NCBI RefSeq assembly: GCF_037392515.1
Contig: NC_090283.1
Span: 21,182,001-21,246,000, forward strand
Length of the DNA stretch: 64,000 bases
Direction of reading: 5' to 3'
DNA from: Haliotis asinina
Taxonomy: Eukaryota; Mollusca; Gastropoda; Lepetellida; Haliotidae
The notes below the pieces were generated by a model that was given only the letters and a program-made list of their open reading frames with translations, was not told the DNA's origin and did not search any database. A program made the position numbers and the translations under genes. Position 1 is the stretch's first letter. Every line of letters begins with the position of its first letter. Shown here one piece after another: positions 30,659-42,600 of this stretch.

Positions 30659-33600
30659 GTAAAATATGTTAACGTGTGGTTTATCAGAAATTTTCTGCGT
30701 TTGGCCAAACTGTCACGTCTGTCAACAATTGCAAAGTGACGTGACACATCTGACTTGTCTAACTTTGTATTATTAGATCCACAAGTGTCACTGGGTCTGT
30801 CAAGTGGAAAATATTAGGTGCTGACAGTGATTATTACTGCAGTGACAATTTTAATATTTGCAAAGATTATGATGTTATACTTCAATCAACTGGGGTTGTT
30901 TCTTTTGTAAATGCAAATAAGTTTTGGGAATGAAATAATTTTATTTATGTAAATTTATTTTGTTTATTTAAAATTATGATATATTATAAATTGATTGAAC
31001 ATTGAACTGACGAGGAAAAAAAAACAGAACAAGAAGAAAGGAAACCTTTCTTTCATGTCAGTATTATTTTTGTATTAGGAGTTTTCCTTTGCCATGTTCA
31101 CATATAAGTCCTGTCTTTGACTGCGGGTGTGCAGTTTAATGGTAAAATGTACCACTAGGAGTGTATAGCAGTTCTTCTTCCACTTCCAGTGAAGATGCGG
31201 GTTAGGAACTGCCCTCAGCAGCCCATGCTTGCCATAAGAGGCAACTATACTTGCCGCAAAAGGTGACTTACAGATTCGGGTGGTTGGGCTTGCTGACTTG
31301 GTTCCCAGTTGTGCAGGTGGATGCTCACGCTGTTGATCACTGGATTGTCTGGTCCGAACTCAATTATTTACAGACCGCCACCATGTTGCTGAGTGTGACG
31401 TAAAAGTACTAAAACTAAACTCTCACTTACTCATTCCTATACATTAAAGGTCACGTGCAACGTAAACCACAACTTTGCAGATTCTGATAGTTTTTGGCAT
31501 GCACTTACCGAAGAAAATCATCAAAAATGCCAATTCAACCTATAAAGTTGAAAAAATCCGCGAAATTTGAGTTCAGAGGATTCACTAATTTTCCCCCAGC
31601 GTCAAGGGAAAAAGTGGTTTCAACGGCTTGGCTGTGCTGTGCTCCTAACACCTACGCAGTGGACAGGCTCACGGAGCTTGAAACAGTATGCCTGCCTCTC
31701 AATATGAGGTCGTGAGCAGTAGTCTAATCTTGATTGTGCACATATACAAGTAAATAATCTACTTGTTACATGAAAAAACATGTTGACAATGATTGTGATA
31801 AGCAGACTCAGTGTCTGGTTTATTGACACTTATGTGTCTGCCTGTCTGTCTGCTAATGACAATATCCAATGCACAGTTTCAATCATTGACCACATGCAAT
31901 TAACACCTATCAGGCTTATATGCCATAAGCTAAGACTAGTAAGAATCTGCTGAGCATATCAGCAAATGAACCAGTGGGCAATGAAAAAACTTCATTACAC
32001 TTGAGTGCACTGCTCTGACTGGGTTTGGTACCGCGGCTGCTTTGTTTCAAGGGAGGTAAACCCAAGAACAAAATAGTCTGCTTTTGATCTGCGATTATAC
32101 GCTTATAATCTTGTTTTTTTGTTTTTTCGTAATCAGCAATGCATTTCATATATCATGAATAAATGATAACTGTGTTTTAATCATGTTTGATTTATTGGAT
32201 GCATATGACCTATAGACCCGTGAAGGTCCCGGGGTAGAATAGGCCTTCAGCAACCCATGCTTGCCATAAAAGGTGACTATGCTTGTCGTAAGAGGCGACT
32301 AACTGGATCGGGTGGTCAGACTAGCTGACTTGGTTGACACATGTCATCGGTTCCCCATTGCGCAGATCGATACTCATGTTGTTGATCACTGGATTGTCTG
32401 GTCCAGACTCGATTATTTACAGACCGTCGCCATATAGCTGGAATATTGCTAAGTGCGACGTAAAACTAAACTCACTCACTCACTCACTATGACCTATAAG
32501 GAAAGCACATGTTCCCTATAACTGCTTACATCAAAGACCATTTGAAGCTGGTTGTTCTATTATTTCAATCTTTTCTGTACTGCAGTAAAGAAGAATATAA
32601 GGACTGAAAATTACTTAGGTGTTACTTCGTAGTCATGTGAATGATCAGTTCCACAAGGAATTTTTTCCATCCTGAACAAATATTCCCATCTAAATGTCCT
32701 GTTGTACAATATTTCCAGGAGAGATTCCCCAGAGGATAGCACCTTCACTCCAAGAAATGATACCCTTTGACATTAAGTTGATTAACACCAGATGTATTCC
32801 ATATAACTATAAGCAACATAGTACATATCTCTGCTTCAGTACATCGTTGTCTATTACCCAGTGTTTTACTACAGGTTTTATGGTTTTGTTTGTTATGCAG
32901 ACGAGCATTACACCTGGTTTATTTATGCAAATGAGCTTCATGCCTGTTTGTTATGCAAACGAGCATGACATCAGTCTTATCCTTATCTTCCTTTCGTGTG
33001 TAAATTGTCTTATCCTTACCCAGCTTCTTCGTGTAAATTTGGTAATGACAGAACAGTGTATCTGAAGTTAAAAAGAGTCATGAAATATCCCAGTGTCATT
33101 TTTTCCCATAAGTTTACTGTACATATTTTCCTGTTACCAATAAATAATACATAGTCCCTGGTTTGTGCAGTATTCACAACATTGTCTCATTCCTGCATTT
33201 GATCAGTAAATAGCAGAAATATGGCTATACAAGATGAAAAAAATAGACTGGACAAATAAAATGGTCTTTGCTATTGTGCTTTTGAAAAATTGGTTAATGA
33301 TTATTCATTGTGTATATTTTGTGGAGTTTTGGTGTATTTTGTTTTTAAGGGAGAGGGAGTGGGGACACTCCTAAAACGTATGTAATTTTCTTTTAAAGGC
33401 CTTTTAATCAAATTCCTGTTTCTTTACTTACCATACAAGTCCTAGCCTCTGAATGGTAAATTTAAATTTCAGTAAAAATAATCTATAATATAGAAGATAC
33501 TAAACCACCTTTCATGTAATACAATTTTTATGAAATGAGTTCATGGTTTGGGTGAAGCAAAAGCTACTGTATTACACTAGTGTAATATTGCCCTAAATTT

Positions 33601-36600
33601 ATTACACTGAAGTAACGTCCATGGGCAAGTAGTAATGGTAATGATAGTCAGTCATCCAAGGTGCTATGAAAAGGGTAAATCTATGTACAAGCCATGCATA
33701 CTTCATTTTTTTTTTTTTTTTTGATGTTATCTTGGTTATTGGACATTCACAATTTTAATAGGTTCAAATGGATGTTAATTTCAGTGAATGTGTGAGAAAT
33801 GTAAATACGAGACTTAAGTCTAATTGAACCATTTCTGCATCTGGGGAAGGTACTACAAAGTTATGTTTATCAAAATGATGAGTCATATTTTGTTACATGA
33901 TAATGAAAACGAAATTCAGTAAACCTTATAGTCCACTGGGCGTACTTGTCTGAGAGGAGATGAGAAAAAATCACAGAGAAGGCAAGCCTGAACAGCAGAG
34001 ATACATGATGTTTATCATGCTTGTTTTAATACTCATATTATCTACTTTCTGTTATAAATTTACAGAAGTAAACTGGACGGATACATGGACACGTTTTTTG
34101 TACAGCAGGATTCACACAATTAAGCCAGTGATTCTGAATTTGAAATTATTCCTATTGAGCATGATGAAAAATTTGAACATTTAAAAGCAATAATCTTAAT
34201 TGTCTTTATGTGGATTATGCTGAAATGAAGATCATTGATATCAAAGAGTGAGTCAGTTTAGTTTTACGACACACTCAACAATATTCCTGCAGTGTGGCTG
34301 CTGTCTATAAATAATTTAGTCTGGCCCATACAATCCAGAGATCAGCAGCATGAATATCATTCTGCACAACTGGGATACGATGACATGTAAGTCAGCCAGC
34401 TTGACGATACTATCCCATTAGTTAACCTCTTACAGCATGCATGGGTTACTGAAGATCAATTCTAACCCTGATCTTCACAATCCTTGATATCAAAGAGATC
34501 TTGTTGGCACACCTGAGCATGTTGACGATGCTGATATGCATTTGATGCACAGTGGCAGCCTTGAAGAAAAACAACACTTCTATGCCTATGATCCTTTCAT
34601 AAACGTTTCCATTTGACTCGCCTACTTAATACTGGCATTGATTTACTCTCATTGATTCTATTTAAAAAAAGGACAGGTTAGTCTGATGAGTCTTTATAAA
34701 CAGAGTTATGTCAAATAAATAATAAATAAATAACAAATAATTTCTTTATTAATTGTCTGTTTTATGGCACGATGCCACTACCAGCACATCCTTCCCAAAT
34801 ATCATATCTATTCCCAAACCGCTGAAATAGAAAATGGCCTCAACAGCAATCTTGTATTGCAGTAGAGAAATAATGAAGTACTCAGCATATTTCCCTGTCT
34901 GCTTCCTACATGGGTGCAGATGTAGTGCCCCGCCTGCTATCACATTGCCTCCATGTTTACACACCCCGTACTACACTGTGATTCATCAATAGTGAAAATG
35001 ACGCTAGGCTGTAGCCGACACTGCTATCTATATTTACTGTTATATGAAAGAGGCGCAAAAGATGGGTCCTCACGTCCAGAATGTTTGATCAATTGATTTT
35101 CTATGTCATTGTTGCATAGTTGCTTAATTTGCTTTTTCTGTGCCAAGACTCTTGACTTCAATTGCTTGTTGTATTTCAAAAATGAATTCAAATTTTTTTC
35201 ATGAGAGAATTTCTTGAACATTAGAACACTTTTTCAGGTGATGTGTAACTTATGTTTTGATAAAATTAATCGTTTCGAATGTTTTTATAGGTGTAGGAAT
35301 TCTGCATTTATATATTTTCGAACATTCATTGGTAAGACCTTTTACTGCTGTTGTCGGACAGAGATAGAAGGTCAGTGCTAGAGTCGCTGGCCCATATATC
35401 TAGAGTGAGGGGGTTTAGTTTTATGCTGCACTCAGCAATATTCCAGCTATATGGTGGCGGGCTGTAAATAATTGAGTATGGACCAGACAATCCAGTGATC
35501 AACAACATGAGCATCGATCTTCGCAATTGGGAACCGATGACATGTCAACTAAGTCAGCGAACCTGACCACCAGATCCCGTTAGTAACCTCTTACGACAAG
35601 CATAGTCCCCTTTTATGGCAAGCATGGGCTGCTGAAGGCCTATTCTACCCCGGGACCTTCACGGGTCATAATATTCATATAGATGGAGGACAATGGTACA
35701 ATCTACTATGTTTATAATGAACAGGCAAATTTATGAAATGTTTTCTTTCATCCTAGCTAGTTGTGTGTGTTACTGTTAGTCGAAATGTGTAGAACAAACT
35801 TCGTTTGCATCACACTGAAATCTTTTGAGTTTGTTAATGGCATAACCATTCTTTACTGTACTTATCATCTTATCTTCAGTTTTGTGAAATATACTTAATG
35901 TAATAAAATAGGGAGTGGTTAGCTGTGAGTTAAAATACTGTCTGAAAAGGGTATCAATGTGAAAACTCTGGTATTTTCATTAAGTCTTCTTAGACGTTCG
36001 TATATAAATATATTTCAGCGAGAATGTTTACAACAAGGGAACTATCTTTTTTCTCCCTGTTAGCATGATTCATTTTTCAAACTGTCCAACATAAAACAGT
36101 GAATTCAAAAAAGAGACTGAACCGATAATAGTTCTATTGCCACCATAAAGTAATTTTAAATTAGAAAAGACGAAAGTGAGAAGAAAAATATGTCCAAACT
36201 GAAAATATTTAATGTGGAAAAGTGTATTGCCAGGGTCATCTACAACAAAGGAAGACATTGTGGCTCCACACAGTGTATTGCCATGTATCGTGAGTTGATT
36301 CTTCAGTGTTCCCTCCAAGTGTTTAACCCAGTACTGCGGTGGAGTATGTGGGTAAGCACTGTTGACAGTGTAGCCATCAGTGAGCTATTTTGATAGACAC
36401 CAGTTGTGTGTGTTTTGGTGTAGTCTTTTTATCTGAGGAAGTCTGTTTGTTTTGAGAGGTGTATCCATAGCAGCTGAATTAATTGCTAGCAGGACATGTA
36501 GATGTAAGGGACAATTTATTGATGGAAATTGACTGTGGTGTATTTGCTGCTAAGCCGTGACTTACATAGTAGAAAGGTGGCTGTAATTTAAGTTTAGTGA

Positions 36601-39600
36601 CATTTACGTAATTCATATAGTATAAAACTTGTTCAATTAAGGATGGACTGTTGACATTTCCTTATGGGCTATAGCATATATTGTCTGAAATAATAATTTG
36701 CAGGACATGCACATACATGTAAGGGACAGTTTATTGGTGGATATCGATATTGGTATATTTTACTTTTAGAGATGGGAGGTTTTACTGGTAAACCGTGGTT
36801 GCTTCCATGAACTGGTATGTACGGCGGAAGGTTACAGAAAACTGAGAGGTTTTTTTTTTGTTTGTTTAAAAAATTCTCCCCACAAAGATATTTCTTAGCA
36901 AGATTTGTGAGCTCATTATCTTTCTTTGTGTGGTTTCTTTAAAATGCCACTATCTAGATTCCAGTGTAGATTGAATGAAGTAAACAATCAACATGATCAA
37001 ATGAAAGGTGTGCTCGAATGAAAGACATTGGTAATGCGCTAAGTGTGCATGAGAGTTCAAAAGCCCAATTATCCAGATAATGGTTTTTAGTAGCGAATGG
37101 TTTACTGAAACATGTTGCTACACCTTATAACTGTTACTTAGGTTACAAAATGGCGCTTACTGATCATGAACTTGTACCAAATAAAAATCCTAAAGTTGAT
37201 ATAAGGCAGATTTTTGGACTCGAGGGGAGAGCTAAGGGATAAATATATGGTCTTTCGTTAGTGAGTTTAGTTTTACGTCGCTCTCAACAATATTCCGGCT
37301 ATATGGCGGTGGTCTGTAAATAATCAAGTCTGGACCAGACAAGTGATCCAGTGATCATCAGCATGAATATCGATCTGCGCAGTTGGGAACCGATTACATG
37401 CAACGAAGTCAGCTAGTCTGACCACCTAATCCCTGTTAGTCTCTTACGACAAGCATAGTTGCCTTGTTAGTAGTTTCTGCAGCTTGATATGCTGTGGTAA
37501 ATACCAATGAACTTAAAGAAAAACCTTGGTGTACTGTGGTATTGAAAGCCCAGTGTATTTTTTTAAACTAAGGACTGTCATGATTCTCATAGGTGTGTAC
37601 TTGTAGTCATGATTAGGAAGAGGTGTGTAGAAATTTTGAAGATTAAACTTGTGGAAATAATGATGGCAAGTCTCAAGGAGATGATGAAGATAATATTTGT
37701 AGAAATGATGGAGATAGAACTTGTAAAAAGGATGAAGATAAATCTTGCAGAAATAATTAAAAGATAAAACTTGTAAAAATGATGAAGATAAAACTTGTAG
37801 AAATAGTGAACACAAAACTTGTAGAAATAGTGAACACAAAACTTGTAGAAATGATGAACACAAAACTTGTAGAAATAGTGAACACAAAACTTGTAGAAAT
37901 AGTGAACACAAAACTTGTAGAAATAGTGAACACAAAACTTGTAGAAATAGTGAACACAAAACTTGTAGAAATGATGAAGATAAAACTTGTAGAAATGATG
38001 AAGATAAAACTTGTAGAAATGATGAAGACAAGGTGAAGAAATAATGGAGACAAGGCTTGAAGAAATGAAAATGAGACTTGCAGAATTTGTTGTTTTAACC
38101 TTGGACTACTGTTTTAACCTTCTGTCTACATACATTGACTTGTAAATAATTGAGTCTGGACGAGACAGTCACGTGATAACAGCAAGAGCATCAACCTGTG
38201 CAGTTCGGAAAGATGTAGACATGATGAGGGCAATGGTTTTAGAAATGAAGATGATATGACTTGAAGAAGTGATGAAGATATGACTTGTAGAAGTGATGAA
38301 GATATGACTTGCAGAAGTGATGATGTTGTGACTTGTAGAAGTGATGATGGTATATCATAGAGAAATGATGAAAATATGACTTGTTGAAATGATAAAGGAC
38401 TAATGACATTTCCTTGGTAACTGACACCTTTGTTACCATTTAACAGTTGTAGATATCTAGATAGAACAATGTACATGATGTAGATCTTTCTGTGGACAAA
38501 TTAAATTATTAGTTAACTTGTAACCCATCTAGTGGAAAAGTATCAAGAGAATGGTAAACTGGTATCGATATTCTAGTATGACAGTATTTTTTAAGAATGA
38601 AAGTCAATATTACAGGAATACAGAATTATTCAAGATGGAATCTAATATTTTAAAAAATCATTGCTGTGAGGCTGAAATTCTTTCATTTTTCTTTTCTCCA
38701 TGCCTAGTAATATTTATATGTAAGTTCTTCATGATGTTTGATGAAGTTTGTTAAAAAAAAATGATCTTTTGTAAATCTGGAAAATGAAATAAGCTTTCTA
38801 CGTGTCCAGATGTAACCCTCTTCAAAAATAGCAATATGACTCAAACCAATTCACTTAGTGATCCAATTTTTGACGAAGTATTTACATATGTAAATGCATG
38901 CAGTGCGTGAGTGAATTTTGCACCACTTTCAGCATTATTACAGCAATATCGTGTTAGGAGATAATAGAAATGGGCTTCACACATTGCGACAGTGGGGAAT
39001 TGAACCCAGGGACCCGTTTCACAAAACTCTCATGAGCCTAAGATCTCGTAACTTTTCTCGTAGCATTAATACCTGGCATACTGTAACATAGGAGGTGCAA
39101 ATGCTACGAGGAAATCTTAGGCTTACAAGAGTTTTGTGAAACGGGGCTTTAGTGTGACAGCAAATGCTTTAACAATTAGGCATCTCCACCACCCCTAAAA
39201 TCCATGCAGTGAATCTTGTCAGTATGTTTTGTTTGTTTCCAGTGTCGTTCCATCGGCCGGTCCATCTGGCAGCCCCGGGGGAGATTCGGAAAGAGTATGA
39301 GGAGGAGCTCAACAAGGTGAGGGAGGGAAACTAGTGTTTGGAATTGGTTGACCTCTTTAGAGTCTAATAGTAATATTTTAGTGTTTGCCCTAGTCATTAT
39401 GACTCCCTGGTGTCACAGGAGACGTGGACATGTCAACGTCAGTTTGGAACTTCAATCAGCTGATATTTTTATGACGACAAAAACAAAGCAAGGAAGGTCA
39501 GGTGTTTAATCAACACTGAACAGTTAACTGGCAGTCACTAAACTAAGTTGTTTTAAACAACAGCAAATTAGAAGGTTAGATTACCTGAACTAAGGGCTCA

Positions 39601-42600
39601 GTTGCATTGCATCAACAATGACGTAAGTTTCTAAATTCATTGAGTGTTTGAGGTAACTTGAGCGTCAAATACTGCGACAGGGCAAACACTGTTGAGGATT
39701 GGTTCATTACAACTGACCAATCTTAGAAAATAACTGGTCAGTGTCATTTATCAAAAGTTTGCTTTTATGTTTGTCAGTGCACCAAAAATATAAAGAAAAT
39801 AACCTGTAGTTCTGAGTGATTTTTTGCAAAATGCTCAGTTTTAAAGGGGGGCTAGTATGTTTGGAAATATTGCTGAGTCCTAACTGCACCAAATTGGCAT
39901 CATTGCATTAGTTTGCATGTCTGCTGCAGCTTCGGCAACAGCTGAATCAAGAGCGTCGACGCGAGGAGCAGGAGAGTGAGGCCCTGATCCGGCGCCTGCA
40001 GGAGGAAGAAGATCGAGAAAGGCACCGACGGCAAGTGCAGGCGATGCAGACCAATGAGAATGACGAGGCCCTAGCACGGGAGCTGGACAAGGTCATTAAC
40101 GAGGTCAGCCTTGGAATGGTTTGTCTGTTTGTTGTTTAATGCCATGCTCAGCTGTATTGCAGCTGTATGGCTGCAGTCTGAAACTAATCAAGTCTGGACC
40201 AGACAATCCATTGATCAGCAGCATGAGCATCCAGGCCTCAATTTAGTGTTTAATTTATCTGTTACTTGCATTGGTGCAACACAATGGTGCAAAAGTGGAA
40301 CCTAGTTTTGCATCTCTAAGTTCTGCAAGGTGCAAGGCAATTTTTGAGAAATAAATCAATGTTAAGTCTGACATAAGCATAATGATGTCAGCTCATTTTT
40401 CTTCTAAATTTTGAATAGCTATGGCACTGAAACATTGGAGTTATGACGGCTCTTTAAACCGGGATCAGAAGTTTCTGTTGTTATGGTTTCATGGAGACTA
40501 CATCAGGCACATATGCTTTATTTGCACCAAAACCTCTTGACGTTTTAATTCACTACGTTGCAACTGGAATTCTGCTAGTACTACTAGATCTTTATCTTGC
40601 GCCTGCTGCAAGAAGGTTGTCATCTTTTAAATCAAGTCCTGGCATCAGTCTACACCATTGGGATATGATGACATGTGCCAGCCAAGTGTGACCACCCGAT
40701 CCCGTTAGTTGCCTCTTATGACAAGCATGGGTCACTTAAGATCAATTCTAACCCATATGTTCAAAGGTTAAATGGTAAAGATTCAATTATGTGTCAAGTT
40801 TTCATTTGAAGTCAATTTGAACAGCTGGTCAAATCCCATAAGAGACTGAATTCATCACAGAGTTGTATCCCTTAACTATACCAGGATCTACTGTTCTACA
40901 TCTAGATTAATATGATCCTCAGTTTGTGAACTGCTTTCCTGTGCTTGTTGGTGTCACAAAGGTGGTCTACATTTACAAAAAGTCCTTATTTCGGGCCGAA
41001 ATAACTGTTCACTTCGCGAAACACTGTTGAAAACCTAAATCTCCCACCTGTGAAGATCCAGGTTAGAATTGGTCTTCAGCAATCCATGCTTGTCATAAGA
41101 GGCAACTAATGGGATTGGATGGTCCATTTCACTGACATGGTTGATACATATCATATCAATGCTTTTGCTGTAGGTCACTAGATTGTCTTGTCCAGACTCA
41201 GTTATTCACAGACTGTCCCCATATAGCTGGGATATTGCTGAGAACAGCTTAAAACTAAACTAGGTCACTTACCTAGTTTTCAAACTTTGTTTAAACGTGT
41301 GAGTGGGTATTTTGTACTTAATGTTTGTGTATGCTCATGCTTTCAGATGCTTGGTGGTAAGGAATCCGTATTATCTGCAGCATATAAAGAAATTACTTCT
41401 CTGTGTGACATTTATGCAGGGGATCAAAAATATCATTGCCCGACGCCCGGGACAAGTCTCTTTTCATCTCGAGCAATCAAATAATGGTGTCTTTCTTGTC
41501 CCTGGACTACTAGATAATTTCAACTGCAAATAAACTTGGATTTCAATTCATATCTGCTCATAATGTACCTGTTACATTTCGGAATAATAATAATTTAGAG
41601 CTATTGTTCTTTGAAATTTATCATTCTTCGATAAATAGTCCAGTAAACATTAATGTCAAACATTGTGTCGTAAAATCACCGCAGGTGGAAAATTAGTCCG
41701 GACAGGTTACTTTCTAGACGTCACTTGTCCTGTGGCAGATTGCTTTTAAAAGAAATTTTGAACCCCTGTTATGTGACACGACGAAGAATGAGGAGACTTC
41801 TGTGTACATACAGCCCGTGAAGGTCCTGGGGTAGAATAGGCCTTCAGCAACCCATGCTTACCATAAAAGTAGACTATGCTTGTCGTAAGAGGCGACTAGG
41901 GGAATCAGGTGGTCAGGCTCCATGACTTGGTAGACCCATGTCATCGGTTCCCAATTGTGAAGATCGATGCTCATGTTGTTGGTCACTGGATTGTCTGGTC
42001 CAGACTCAATTATTTACAGACTGCCGCCATATAGCTGGAATATTGCTGAGTGCGGCATAAAACTGAACTCACTCACTCACTGTGTTAGTGTATATATACA
42101 ACTTCTTTCTTATAATATGAGTGATGTTTTTAGTGTAGCTTCAAACACCAATATCAAGCAAATGATGACATTTGCGTGAAGCGACTAACATCGTTAACAT
42201 CACTTGCTTGAAAGTGGTGTTAATAGCTTCATTGAAATGTTGCTGATATTAATAATCAAGTTGTATCTATTGAACTTACCCCATATATGGAAATGGGTTG
42301 AAAAATATTGATATTTATGGGATTAAATGGCTTGTATCTACATCAGATAACAGAAGTTTCTTGTTTGAGTTAGACATGAGATAATCTAAGGGAGTTGTGA
42401 AGCTTTAAATATGTTCCAACTTTGTGTAGCAAGTACGGAAGAAAATGCCATCCAAACTTATTCTTAGCCATTGGGTTTGAGATGTGATTAAAGGGAGATA
42501 ACTTTGCTAAGGCAGTGGTTCTGTTTTGCATCACTATTGTGTAAAAGTTCTTTGTTTCTTCCAGGCTGGTACAGATGATCCGATTGACCTTCTCCTGGAA

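Noticed and set aside
32694-33065. 123-codon plus-strand frame in RNF168 intron 1
   Set aside because: Hydrophobic AT-rich translation without any motif; likely chance.
37513-38053. 172-codon and 98-codon minus-strand open frames (Ser/Phe/Leu-Gln-Val repeats)
   Set aside because: Pure by-product of a 24-bp tandem repeat; open in several frames and on both strands.
42526-42564. ATG at 42526 as the start of a separate 1055-codon gene
   Set aside because: The first 13 codons are a pyrimidine-rich acceptor ending ttccag; exon 3 joins in phase at 42565 and supplies the RNF168 domains.
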